DNA of 64,000 nucleotides from Neurospora crassa OR74A (lineage: Eukaryota > Ascomycota > Sordariomycetes > Sordariales > Sordariaceae), in contig NC_026502.1 in NCBI RefSeq assembly GCF_000182925.2, positions 744,001-808,000 of the forward strand, written 5' to 3'. Of the stretch, positions 21,792-36,122 are shown piece by piece. Under the pieces are notes generated by a model. That model had not been told where the DNA came from. It made no database searches and saw only the letters and a program-made list of their open reading frames with translations. Numbering within the stretch: position 1 is the first letter of the stretch; each line of letters opens with the position of its first letter. Made by a program: the position numbers and the translations under genes.

Positions 21792-22884
21792 ATGTCTTCC
21801 CCAGGCCGCCCCGACTCCCCAAATCTTAATCCTCCGCCATCCTCCCCTCTTCCCCTCCTGCCCCCCTTCCGCGCTCCCTCAGGGACATCCAGACCAACAG
21901 CAACCGACACAGCGCGCCAGCAAGGCGCCCTGCTTGGTCTTTTGTCAAGCGTTTGTCGAGTGATTGAAAGCTTGTACCAAGATCTCCGGTTCATGGAGAG
22001 AAGATTCGGCGGGGATGCTGTGCGCGCGCCCAAGCAGCAGTTGGAAGAGCGCAGGAAGAGGGTGAGGATTGTGTGGAAAACGGTGGAAAAACACCCCGGG
22101 TTGGCTTGGGAGGGAGAGGTGGTGAGGTTGTGTGAGAGAATGTTGGGGGATATCTTGAAAGGTGAGTTTTTGGTTCCCGGAATGATGGGGAGTGATGATT
22201 TGATGCGTGTGTGCTAGTGGAAATGATGTGAATGTGTGAAGATGTGAATGAAGGTTCAGTTGCTTTCAACGTTGGAAGGGCAAGGGGGTACAGGGGGCGG
22301 ATGGGTCTTGGCGCGCGCAAGCTGGTGGGCGTGGGGGTAGATGGTGGGTAGAAGGGTTGGGGACACTCAACCCCCGTTTGCGAATCACCATTTCAATATT
22401 CTATTACCGCTCTATAACCAAAGCATACTATATATTGATTTAATATGGAGTAGATGTTCTGGAATCTTTGAAATACAAGAAAAAGATCTGGTCGAGTGTC
22501 CTCCTTCTCGGTACCTATTTTCTACCCAGGCCCACCCCTACCAAGGAGCCAACCCAATCTACCTCCCTGGCTTGGCATCGCATCAACATACCCCCCATCC
22601 CAAATGCAACAAAAAGTACACTACAGCACCCCAGTACTGACGAGCATATTTTTCCTCTAGTATACCACCCATTCATCAATAACGGAGAGAGCACCACCAC
22701 CTTCATGGCGCCATGGGGAGAATACCTTGGGACCTTCACGGGAACTATCTCAGACGTTGAGGAGGAAGTAGACAAGGCAGTAAAGAAGCTGACCGCCAAT
22801 GACCGGAAAACTTCCGGCACATATGGTGGCGCCGGCTCCGGAGGAGGAGTGAGGATAGAATCGTTGATGCGGCCACTAGGGTGA
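21792..22884 (+). CDS. uncharacterised small protein, tentative two-exon model
   Basis: An ATG at 21792 (AACAATGTC, after a C/T-rich leader) opens a Pro/Ser-rich N-terminus, then a helical basic segment (about residues 45-120) with an LLSSVCRVIESLYQDLRFMERR-like pattern. The unspliced frame stops at 22217 (141 residues). A GTGAGT donor at 22162 and a strong TTTTTCCTCTAG acceptor ending at 22660 are phase-compatible and join it to a frame ending at 22884, giving 197 residues with a Gly-rich tail. That intron would be 499 nt, long for this genome. I do not recognise a family. Existence of a gene is more likely than the exact model. Confidence 0.4.
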
Positions 22885-24150
22885 TTTCGGCAGGTAGGAA
22901 GGATTTACCACATGGACGACGGGGCAGGTGATGGTGGGGTTCGGCGGATGCGAATCGGTGAAGACGAGAGGCCAGGCAGATATATGTAGATGGAAGAGTG
23001 AAAGAGGGTCTTCTATTCAAATATTAGCAAACCCCCAAGTTCCTCACAAATCTGTCCAATACGTCAAGTGACCTGGTTTATGTGAGCAAATGCATCGCTC
23101 GTGCGCTCGTGGCTGATGCAACTCGGTTTCTGGGCGTTGCTCACGGTTATGGGTAGAGTAGAAGGGAGTGGATTGGTTGATCAGGCTAACTAACGGTTTC
23201 TCGCCGTGGCCACTAGTTAAATACTGCTGCAAAGCCCACCAAAATCCTTACACCCCATAGCACCTTCCACTGACCCAACATGTTGGCCGGTAGGGAGCCG
23301 GTGCGCTCACGTCCTTTGGCGCAAAGGACGTCAACGACCCAACAAGCTCAAACAACCGACCGGTTTCATACATATAATGCTAACCGCCATCAAATCCTTC
23401 AAGAACCATATCGTCATGACGTGGTAAGAAGGCGAAGAAGTGCATGTTAGATTGCACAAAATACATAAAGCAAGAATCGGGAGGTGGGTTCATAATATTG
23501 AAAGCGACCTGAGGCTGCTTTGTTGCCTCCTACATGCAAATTTTTGACTCGTAGATTGACCAACCGATATCGACACTCAACGGATGGTTCGACCCCTGTG
23601 TATGATAGGGATGGGATGGACCGTCGCTCGCGGAGGAACAGGGGTTTACCGGGGAACTCTTAAGACATTGCAAAGTGGCTCAGTATTCACTCCGTAATAT
23701 TACTTGAAAATGCCCATCATGGAATGACATGGACTGCATGATCACGAACATGATATCGCGAATTTGTCAAGGTGAATATGTAGATGATTAGAGTAGATGG
23801 GGTGCATAGAAGCTGATCGCTCATCGCCCTGGGAGAACCTTGAACAACCTAATCGAACTGACGGTCTATGTAGATGATTTGAGTAAACGGGATGTATAAA
23901 AGGCGGCCATGAACAGTATGGTGGCTACCCTCCGCGCTAAACTTTGCCCGCTCGGAATTGCGTGTCATCACTATCGTGATCGGTGCTGTAGAGTAGGTAC
24001 ATACGCTCATCCACGCCAAGGCCAATGATCCTGTCTTGTCGGAAGGTTCGTACTATCGGCAGGCCTTTGATCGATTGGATCACTTGATTGAGAAAGAGGC
24101 TGGCGCAGCCGGGATCCATGGATATCTCAGTGCCCAGGTGGTTGCCAGAT
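22885..24150. other. spacer, no gene supported
   Basis: About 1.3 kb of mixed composition. A minus-strand frame at 23937-24209 overlaps its right edge and looks somewhat protein-like; it is discussed with the candidate gene at 24151-24701. Confidence 0.4.
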
Positions 24151-24701
24151 CTATCGTCCGAATCTCGAAATTGGAAAGAGTGGTGTAATATGGCGTGGTG
24201 GGACGTCATCCTTGATCGGCAGGTATCTGGTGTGGCTGTTGCCGAATAGGCTTTTTAAGACTTTGGTAACCTGCCTGTGCAAGGGGTCTGGAATGTGTGA
24301 AGACCAAAAGGAACCAAGTAGGTTCGGTCTAATTGCTGGATGTTTTTGTCGCTTGTCATCTCTTTCAATTTTGGTGTCATTGCTCGTACTTGCCCTATAT
24401 GCATTGTTAGAAATGTCATCACCGTAGGCATCAGACGACCAACTTCGGATCTCGAACGTACTTGTTTCCTATGTCGAGGAAAGTGCGAATCGCCGGTGAC
24501 TCGGTTCTGGCATTTGATCGTCTGAGCTTGGGGGCTTCCTTGCAAGCTTCGCCAATTAAATGTGTCGTCAATGCCTGCACCAAAGGTTAGCATATTCTGT
24601 CCTTCCCAATGACCTTTCGGTCCATCAGTGACGACCCAGGACATTTCAACATCATCGCCTTCCGCCGCAAGTCAAAACCTTACCGTCGCCTTGATAAGCA
24701 T
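24151..24701 (-). CDS. weak candidate gene with two well-formed introns
   Basis: On the minus strand, exons 24684-24701, 24462-24574 and 24151-24394 join in frame into 124 codons. Intron 1 (24575-24683) has a GTAAGG donor, a GCTAAC branch point and a GCAG acceptor. Intron 2 (24395-24461) has a GTACGT donor, a TCTAAC branch point and a TATAG acceptor. The product contains segments such as FLDIGNK and SSHIPDPLHRQVTKVLKSLF. The first exon is only six codons, so the true 5' end may lie further up. A different frame just downstream (23937-24209) also reads like protein, so a frameshifted or mis-modelled gene is possible. No family recognised; unspliced frames are open here too, which weakens the case. 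Confidence 0.27.
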
Positions 24702-26213
24702 CCTCTGCCTTCCTGTTTCGTAATCATCTGCTCTCCCGCTTTCCCTGCATCACCTCGTCTGTTGCCCTTTCCGACATCAACACCAGAACTGCTCGCTTCA
24801 GTTCAACCGTCATTCCGCCCACCTTCTCGCACTGGATCACTCCTCGCCATCAACATCACAACTTCCAACCAAGTCATTCTCTCCTCAACCCACCCAAACA
24901 TCACAACTTTCTCTCGTGCACAGGCCACCTCGTCTGCCTATATAACCCCCAGTCCCCCTCAATTTTGCAAACAGTCTCCTCTTCTTTTCTTCATAACGTT
25001 CAGTCCGACTGTGGGAGGCTCAAGAATCTCTCACAGTAGGCAGCCATAAGGTTGCTTGCACTTCTCGTAGACCCCCCAGGGCCAACTCCCTGGGTAAAGA
25101 AGTCCGGGCACAATTTTTGGAAACAAACCTTCAGGTTTCACCTGACTGTGACATTTCACTCTTTTTTTCGTTGTGCTTCTCTGCCTTTGGGTGGGGACAT
25201 GAGGAAGAAAAATCAATGCACGGGATAGATGAGGGATGGAGATGGAAGTGATGGGGTGGGATAAAAGAGGATGGGCAGGTGGTTGGAAGGAAGGGAAATC
25301 AGTGGTGGTGGATGTGGTCGATGTGGTGGATGTGAATGGACAGAGACAGGAGGAAAAAGAAACACTGGATTTGGGATGGGGATCTGGGGTTTAAGTACTG
25401 TGGTAGGTGTGGACGTGTCCTTGTTTTGAACACCATATGCACAGGGCATTTCTTTTCCAAGATTCATTGATGCATTGCAGCGGAGGTCACTTTGTTGCGC
25501 CGCTGGGCTCGGTCGCATGTCGCTCTTCCGAGGGCTGAGACCTTTCAAGAGGGGACTCTTCTACATCATCATTGATGCAATGAGCGTTTAATATCTTTTT
25601 CTCCGCTGTGAACCAAGGGCCGCTGTTTGGCTTGGAAAAGATGTGGCATTGTTTGTCTTTAACCATCGAGTCGTGAACTAGATGCGATACTATCAGGAAT
25701 ATGGCTTTGAGACGCACAACTTTGTTAGTACGGTATCGGTAGCCCTGGTTGCTTCACTCAGCGATTTGGCATGTCGAAATATCACGGCGTCCACATTCCA
25801 TTTCGAGTAGCCGACTGAGAGATAATTGCCAGAATTAAGGACATCACGAAGAAGTTCACAACAACTGTATTATGATGCTGGCCGTGAAATCATGACCACG
25901 ACCTTACCATGAGCTCGACCAAGTTCTTGGCATTCAGGAGTTTGAAGCTGTCTCTATTCTCACAGGGTTAGGGTCAAAGCGGAATGTTCGACTTTTCATC
26001 CGTACGCCAACATCCCCGCCGCCGATCTTCTGTTGTACCTGCATCACCGGCGGGCCGTTCCCCAACTCGCCAGACTCCCGGACCCCGGATATTCGACGTT
26101 TTTAGCCTGGTCCCATCAAGAAATTTTATTTGTACGCCGTCTCACCTTCAAAGACTGTCACCGGTCCACCAGATCCCGACCAATCACCAAGCACATCCAA
26201 CAAGTGCAGCAAC
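24702..26213. other. spacer before tyw2
   Basis: Contains a plus-strand TATATAA at about 24939 with a C/T-rich stretch after it, suggesting an unassigned promoter, and a telobox-like motif at 25964-25974. No further coding region supported. Confidence 0.4.
25964..25974 (+). promoter_or_regulatory. telobox-like motif AGGGTTAGGGT upstream of tyw2
   Basis: Eleven bases in perfect TTAGGG register, 240 bp upstream of the preferred tyw2 start. Telobox factors of the Tbf1 family bind such sites in promoters of ribosome- and RNA-related genes in fungi. A Tbf1-like protein is encoded at 57.0-60.6 kb. Binding is inferred, not shown. Confidence 0.4.
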
Positions 26214-27887
<1,674 letters not shown>

Positions 27888-28123
27888 TAATGGTAGTGGT
27901 AGTAGTCGTCGTCCAACATGACGGTCTGGTTTCGTCGTAACCCTTTCGCCAATGCGCGCGGGTGGGTATTCATCAGTTTATACATAGATCCGTTTCCAAA
28001 CAAGCATCCATCCGTATCTAGATATCCAGTCCATCCTGGACCTCTCCATATGCGCCGGGGAAAAAAAGAAACAAAAAATCAAATCATGTACGCAGATCGA
28101 GCAGCTAGGGAGGAGCGCTCGCC

Positions 28124-28918
28124 TTACCCACTCCTCCGGAACTTGGCGGGGATGTTCTCCTCGATGATGGCGATCTTGTCCATCTGGGCTAACCGCTCCT
28201 CTTCGAGTTCCATCTCCTCGTGCTTCTTGAAATGTTCAATGTCTTCGGGGTGGGTAAGGTCCTCGAGCTTGGTGTTGTCGTCGTGGTACCTGCAGCAAGC
28301 GATCGTTAGTCTCCGTCATCATGTCTTGGCACAGGGCCGGCGGGTTTTTGCGCCGCCCCCGTTTCGGGGGGGCCAGGGACAGGACAAACTCACTTTTCCC
28401 AGTGATGAATCTCGTATTCGTACTCAGCATCGCCGTGGTGTCCCGGTCCCGTACCCATATCTGGAAGCGTCTTGCCCTCGACCTCGATGAAGCGCACGAA
28501 CTCGTCCTTGGTGATGACGCCGTTGCGGTCGTAGTCGATCAAGCCAAGGATGTCGCGGACTATCTCGTCTCTCCTGGGCTGGGAAACGCCCTTGTTGGAG
28601 TCGTCCATCAGGCCGTATGTGCGGAGAATCTCGAGTCCTTCCCAAGTGCCGTCGGCATCGAAGTCGTGCAGAGCGAAGAAGGAGGCGGCGTCGAAGTTCT
28701 CGACGTGGTGTTCCTCTGGAAGGAAGCAAGGGCGATGTTAGTGGCTGTCGGGCCGTGAGACATGGACTGCGTGCGGAAAACATACCAGCCATGTGCTTAA
28801 CCATCCATGAGGCGTTCTCGCCGACAATGGGCTTTTGCGATCTGCTGCTGTGGTCGCCGTGGGCGAGGGCGGACCCTGTCAGGCCGAAGGCGGCGAGGAT
28901 AACGGTGGACGGGCGCAT
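28124..28918 (-). CDS. ssp120: Ssp120-like secretory-pathway EF-hand protein
   Basis: Three exons (complement of 28786-28918, 28394-28715 and 28124-28289; introns of 70 and 104 nt with GTATGT and GTGAGT donors) encode 206 residues. Residues 1-19 are a signal peptide ending SALA. The conserved block ASWMVKHMAEEHH follows. Two EF-hand loops are at about 62-73 (DFDADGTWEGLE) and 105-116 (DYDRNGVITKDE), both with the acidic ligands at 1, 3 and 12. The tail has GPGHHGDAEYEYEIHHWEKYH and LTHPEDIEHFKKHEE, hallmarks of yeast Ssp120, which binds the cargo receptor Emp46/47 in ER-Golgi transport. No HDEL-type retention signal is seen at the C-terminus, so it is expected to be retained by partners. Ca2+ binding follows from the loops. 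Confidence 0.93.
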
Positions 28919-30940
28919 GGTTTTGGTATGGACGGACGGATTTTGGGTCGGAGGATTTGGGATGGTATGACGATTGGAAGAATGCGCCGGGCGACTCGGA
29001 CTGAAAGACGGATGTGTTTATAAAGAAGAAGAAAAAGATGCGACCAGCCCCCTTTTTGATCAATCGGTTTTGCGATTTGCGATTGCTCTGTTTTTGGTTT
29101 GGCAAGCTGGAAACGACCCCTGATCTTATCGCAACTTGATTGATCAATTGGACGTTTGCTCGTGGAGACGGTGACAAACTGGGTCTGGCGACTCGGTGAC
29201 GTGCTTGTTCTTCCAGAAGGTTTAGCGTGCCAAGAAGATTCTTCAAGCCCATCGCCGACTCCATCCTTGGCGTTGGTTCTCGATGCCCTACAAAATAGTA
29301 GCGTTAAGGCGCCAAGTTTTCGCGTAATAAGCCTGGTTTTATGTGTAACGCCATCCGCACTTCGGGCGCCAAGCTCCAAACTGGATGTCCATGCTTCCAC
29401 CCAACAACATCAGTCAGATACAGATGGATCTCCGACTTTTTGTCATCTGATATCTCATCGATCGCCCTTCCCATGGACTCTACTCAAGTCAGTTTGAAAT
29501 CACCTGGATGCCAGGCTTCATGAACATCTACGGCATATCCCGCCTTGGTTCTTTCTCGCCAATGAGTGCATGTCCACCTCCACGTCCAGCAGTTCAAAAG
29601 GCAGGGTGATGAAACCTAGCTGTGTACAATTCTTTTTGATCTTGGAGTGCTGGGGAGACGGACACTTTGGTCCTGTTCAGCATGATATCTCGGTCCCGAG
29701 CTTCCCACTCTCGCTCCCGGATGCGACACTGATATCAATACTTGAATATCTCTCCACACCATTCCTTTTTCAACTCACCTCTTCGTCAACTCTAGCCAAC
29801 TTCAAGTGAGGTGAGCAACTTCTGACCGGGGTGCTGCCGTCCATGATACACTGGTTACCCCCCCGAGCATGTTCATCAGCGGACGCTCGGGAGGAAACAC
29901 TGAAACTTCGCAACCCTTGGGAAACTGGAACGGACATTACTGCGCCAAAGTCATCTGCAACTGCGAAATCACATGGAAGCAAGTGTGTCAACCATCTTCA
30001 TGCAGCTAAGCATGCACCTCGCTGCAAAGGGCACCACACTCCGCGGCACCCCAAGATCGGCGGAGGCAGCCAACATGTGAAGCATGTGATGAAATGTCCT
30101 GAAGCTATATTTACCACCACCTCCCACCCCCTTTCAGTTATTCAGTACTAATACTTGATCCAGGAAGTCCAGAGTAAGACTTGCTCGCTTTTGCAAATGT
30201 CGAGGTTTTCTCTCTCGGAACACCCCAAACATCTACTTTCTTTTCGGAGCAGTTTATCGTTTTGTCCGTCTCTCCTATATCCATGGTATACCCGTTATTC
30301 ATCCGGACTAGAAAGGGAAAGAAACAGCCAAGGCTCTACAGCCCGGACCTTAGCCTCTCTACGATTGACCAGGGAGTCATATAATTAATACCGCCGTCTC
30401 TCGTCGTTAGGAGGTGCCTGGGAAGAAGTTGGAACCAGCGACAAAACTACTTGGCTCGCGAGAAGATCAGATGACAAAGCGTACCTTTTCCGTTATGTCA
30501 GCATGTTATCTCGAGTACCGATGATCGATAAAGGAAAGGGAGTCAGGGACAAGGTGATCGACTTTGCAAGGATACGCGCACCTGGGACAACGACAACAAC
30601 AACAACAACAACAACGACACCCCCCGCATACCACCCGAATGACATTCTCTGTATCTCAGCCCTCAATCGCTGCCAATTAACCAGACAGTACCGCAGTTTG
30701 AATCAGCGCGTCCGATCCGGAAGCTTATTGATCTCCTCTCTACCGTTGTTCAGGTTCACCAGATAACACGACTTTAGAAACTGAATTATGAGCACAAGCA
30801 CCACCTCCTCTCATAGTTGAAGCACGCTTCAACAAACCTTGTTCTCACCTCTTTCCTGGATTCTTCCCTTCACATGGATTACGGGCTCACACAAGACTAA
30901 TCAGCCATCCCAACGGTACCACTTCAAGAGAATCTACACG
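28919..30940. other. spacer, no gene supported
   Basis: Two kilobases between the Ssp120-like start and the next gene, transcribed divergently. A short (ACA)n run lies at about 30589-30614. Frames of 60-170 codons on the minus strand around 28.8-29.4 kb overlap the Ssp120-like exon 1 out of frame and show no domain. Confidence 0.5.
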
Positions 30941-32548
30941 ATGGCGTCCCGATACATTCAAGTAGCCACGCCGCCCTCCAAAAACGCCATCCTCGAATCC
31001 CTCGTCGAACATGTCCGCGCCCGCAATGCGCGCTTACCGCCCGGACGCGACAAGATGGCCTTTGGTGCGTGCGAACTCAAGGTGGAAATGCCGCTGCTTC
31101 TCAACCAGCCTGGCGCGCCCCTCCCGTGTAGGGAGTCGCCCGCCGAGTTCGAGACCGTCAACGCCCACTTTTCAGCCCAAATTCACGCTTTCTTCAACGC
31201 ACTCCACGCCCTGGAGGACATGGCAGACAAAGCGTCCTCGGACGACCTGAACCTCTGCCGCCCAGACGAATGCCTTCGGCCCGTCATATGCGTTTCCAAC
31301 CAGTCCTTCGAACCCCATCTAGACTGTTTGCACCGCGCCTTCCACACTCGCCGCCTCACCGTCCAGAATCCGGACAGCCTGCCCCTCTTCAACCGCGTCA
31401 CTCAACTGCGCATCCTCCCCGACCGGGATGTCACCTTTGACCCAATCAACATGCGGCCCGTCTCCTTACGCATGCCCCTCGAACTCACCACCCGCCTGCC
31501 TCAACTCCGCGAGCTGGACTGCCCCTGGCTGTGGGAGCGCCTTCCCGTTGCCTTCACATCCAAAGCACTGCGCATCATTTCCCGCGTCTGGGCAGGTCCT
31601 TGGCGAGATGACCGCGCCGAGTTCGCGCGGGCTGTGCGTCATGCCATGCCCTTGTTGCCGTCCTCCCTCATCAAGGTCCGTCTCTGGTTTTGGAGGCCCA
31701 GCTCCCATGGGGACGAGGTGGACCAGGCGGCGCAGATGCCCGACCTTGTTGGCACGTCGTCGTCATCGTCCTCGACCAACGAGTTTGGAAGCATGGACCC
31801 TGTGTCTCTTGGCTTGCGGGACCTGGGAAGTCGCCTGGAGGAACTAGACGTCCGCGCGCTCATCACCCCCGATCTTTTCCCTTCCGGTGGCGACGGTCCG
31901 TCATGGTCACACATGCGGCACCTCAAGGTGGAATTCCACCCGTGCGCGCCTGACGGCAGCTGGTACTTTTCCGGCCCGCGAGGGGAGGATCCCCACGCGA
32001 CAGGGTTCGCCATCACGAGGGAGGAGCACTACCCGCCCGGCTTGGAAGACGACGACGAGACGCACCAGTTGATGTCCGACGAGGAGGAAGAGTACTGGGG
32101 CGACGCACCGGATATATACGACCTCCGCAACCCCGACATGTTCCGTCTGCGCCCCATCGCGGAACGCATCAACCCTTTGCTCTTGGCGTTTGCCTTGTCC
32201 CTGCAACGGCAAAAGATGCTCGCCTTTCGAGACGCCGAGCTGTTCACGTGGCTTACGTGGCGGCCCTCCAAGGAGAGGACGAAGGAGTATGAAGGGAGTG
32301 ATGACGTGTCTCCAACTTCGTATGAGGAGGAGACGGTGATGTTCCGATGGGGGGTGAGATACGAGGCGCCTGCTGTTGGAAGAGATGGCAAAGGAAAAGT
32401 GACGTGGCAGGTCGGTGAGGACTGGAGGCCTGAAGACGAAGTCATCAAGGCGTTTGAGCATCTTGTGTGCGGCGATGGGGAGAACATGGAGTGGAAAGCG
32501 TTTGAGTTTGTGGAAGAGAGGGAGGAGGACCCGGAGGACTATATCTGA
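30941..32548 (+). CDS. uncharacterised acidic protein, F-box/LRR-like layout
   Basis: A single exon of 535 residues. ATG at 30941 (ACGATGG) is preferred over an in-frame ATG 34 codons earlier because the protein-like sequence begins MASRYIQVA. There is no signal peptide or membrane span. The middle (about 190-350) carries Leu-spaced segments such as LPQLRELDCPWLWERLP and LGSRLEELDVRAL, as in the irregular repeats of fungal F-box-associated proteins, but no N-terminal F-box is evident. Acidic runs occur near 360-400 and at the end (EEREEDPEDYI). Codon use favours C/G at third positions, supporting real coding. Function unknown; a substrate-adaptor role is only a guess from layout. Confidence 0.75.
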   Translation: MASRYIQVATPPSKNAILESLVEHVRARNARLPPGRDKMAFGACELKVEMPLLLNQPGAPLPCRESPAEFETVNAHFSAQIHAFFNALHALEDMADKASSDDLNLCRPDECLRPVICVSNQSFEPHLDCLHRAFHTRRLTVQNPDSLPLFNRVTQLRILPDRDVTFDPINMRPVSLRMPLELTTRLPQLRELDCPWLWERLPVAFTSKALRIISRVWAGPWRDDRAEFARAVRHAMPLLPSSLIKVRLWFWRPSSHGDEVDQAAQMPDLVGTSSSSSSTNEFGSMDPVSLGLRDLGSRLEELDVRALITPDLFPSGGDGPSWSHMRHLKVEFHPCAPDGSWYFSGPRGEDPHATGFAITREEHYPPGLEDDDETHQLMSDEEEEYWGDAPDIYDLRNPDMFRLRPIAERINPLLLAFALSLQRQKMLAFRDAELFTWLTWRPSKERTKEYEGSDDVSPTSYEEETVMFRWGVRYEAPAVGRDGKGKVTWQVGEDWRPEDEVIKAFEHLVCGDGENMEWKAFEFVEEREEDPEDYI

Positions 32549-33217
32549 TTCCCATCAGATGTGACCACAGTCGAACCTCAAATTCAATCAACGAAGGGCC
32601 GACAGTCGCGCTCATCGCTACCGACAAGCAGAAAAGAAGATACAGCCAACTTCTTTGATCGATTCCTGTCCATATACTCCTCCTCCTGTATGGTCAAACT
32701 TGTTGCTACCTCGCTAGCTAGTAACCAGCACCATTAGTCACCCTTCCCGTACCAAGCACTGACACCACTACAGTACGCCTCACCCAATGAATAATTCGTC
32801 ACACACAATCGCTACTGAACGCCGGAATCCACGCCAAAAACACTGCTTCAGCGTACGTAGTCCTCGCCTGGCTCGCCAACGCCGTCGTGCAAGAGAGGCG
32901 TCAGTCACAAAGGGACCACCTTACTTTCTTGTTTGTCTTTTCTTCAACGCCTCTTTGATTTTTTCGGTCCCCCCCCCCCCCCCCCCCCTTTTTTTTTTTT
33001 TTCTCTCCGTCTTCTATCAACCCTTTCACGTAGCGAAACCCTCCCGAAAACCATTGCCGCCAAACCACAAAGCGAGTCCCACCACCAACAAGCGACATCA
33101 ATGAATTATTTGGTTGGCATCACACTCGACAAGTCACACTCAACCAGCCACACTCAACAACACACAGCTTCACTCATAAGACCCACCGCCACCCCATGTC
33201 TTCAAATCAAACAACTA
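32549..33217. other. spacer with C/T homopolymers
   Basis: The 3' flank of the preceding gene and the 5' flank of tRNA-Phe. A C20 run followed directly by a T run lies at 32969-33002. No gene seen. Confidence 0.55.
32969..33002. repeat. C20 joined to T-run
   Basis: A run of C (32969-32988) passes directly into a run of T, forming a 34-base all-pyrimidine block. Confidence 0.8.
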
Positions 33218-33307
33218 GCGGGTTTAGCTCAGTTGGGAGAGCGTCAGACTGAAGTCCACTTCACTCAATAAATCTGAAGGTCGTGTGTTCGATCCACACA
33301 AACCGCA
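33218..33307 (+). tRNA. tRNA-Phe(GAA) with 17-nt intron
   Basis: The acceptor is GCGGGTT at 33218-33224, the anticodon loop CTGAAGA with GAA, the T loop TTCGATC and the discriminator A at 33307. The intron (33255-33271) lies one base 3' of the anticodon. The mature form closely follows fungal cytoplasmic tRNA-Phe. As written the acceptor has an apparent G5:A68 mispair. T5 at 33312-33316 and a longer T-run after 33321 can end Pol III transcription. G37 of this tRNA is the base that the Tyw2 pathway modifies. Confidence 0.95.
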
Positions 33308-34284
33308 TCTCTTTTTGTCTCTTTTTTTTTTTTTTTTTTTGGTCTTTTTGGGGGGTTTTTTTTTTTTTGGCTAACCACTTACTTACTTTACATACTTACT
33401 TTTACTCTACTTCCCGCTCTCTTCTTCTTTTCTTTTCTTTCTTTTTCTCGTTTCATTTCATTTCGACACCTGCCTGATCTTATTTCTATACCATTCTCCT
33501 TTCATAGTGTGTTCACTTCTGTGAGCAGTCATCACACAGCACACATCACACCCCGTCGAGGAACAACAAGTTGGCGGAGCAAGCGCACACTTTGTCTAAT
33601 GCTCCGAGTTATCACGGGCTACATACATCCCAAGTATACTTTCTGCGAAAAGGCATGAAGACTTCGAGGAAATTGTTACACTTCGAAATATATTATAGTA
33701 CATTCCCTAAACCATTAAGCAAGTGCAAAAGATCCCCTTAGTTTCAAGATGTTTCCTGCCTAGCTCACACTCAAACCAAGCCCAAGCTATCGGTCCATCC
33801 AGCAAATATATTCGTCTCGGTCAATCAAAACACCTCACGATCTTTTACCCGTACATGTCTTCTGTTTTCTCAAGACGTTCTTATTACATATGCGCGTTTT
33901 CTGTTGCTTCACTGTTGCTTCATACCCCTTCCTATTCCGAATCACTTTTCTTCACCCAGTTTTGCCCTAGTAGTCACAGCTCAATATTCCTGGGGTATTG
34001 TATCCGAGTCGCATTATCTCTACCAACTATCCCTTTCCCTTTCCCGCCCCCGTTGCTTCCATCCAATTGATCCTTCCATCTTACATTTCCATAGCCCATC
34101 ATGGTCTTGTCATGTCATGCCATGCCCTTGATATACATACAATATCAATCTCAAGCCAACGTGAACCACTAATTATAACAGACAAGGAAAATTACAAAGA
34201 AGCGAAGGATAAGGACCAACCATCCACCAAGCCAAGCACAACCAAAAGCAACACTCCTTCCCAGGGCTTCCATTATGCAAACAA

Positions 34285-34315
<31 letters not shown>

Positions 34316-34539
34316 TGCGTGCGTGTTTTGAAACTTTCAGGTATCTCATATGCAAAAAAACCCACCAAATCCCATGCCCGAATGATTAAAAAGACAACGA
34401 AGGGAAGGAAGAGCAGTGGAAAAAAAAAACCGTACGAACAAACTCCGGGAGTCCAGGGAAAGAGAAAAAGGCAACCGCAAGCCGAGTTCACCAATTGATG
34501 AACTGACCGCGTTTTTTCTTCCTTTTTTTTGTTCTTTTT
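33308..34539. other. spacer with T-runs and GT repeat
   Basis: Pol III terminator T-runs at the left edge, then pyrimidine-rich DNA, then a (GT)n repeat at 34284-34308. The right end is the 3' flank of the C2H2 gene. No gene supported. Confidence 0.5.
34284..34308. repeat. (GT)n microsatellite
   Basis: About twelve GT units, continuing imperfectly as GTGCGTGCGT. Confidence 0.85.

Positions 34540-36122
<1,583 letters not shown>

Noticed and set aside
30589-30614. (ACA)n as coding polyThr/polyGln
   Set aside because: The surrounding frame is short, lacks a domain and has no splice support.
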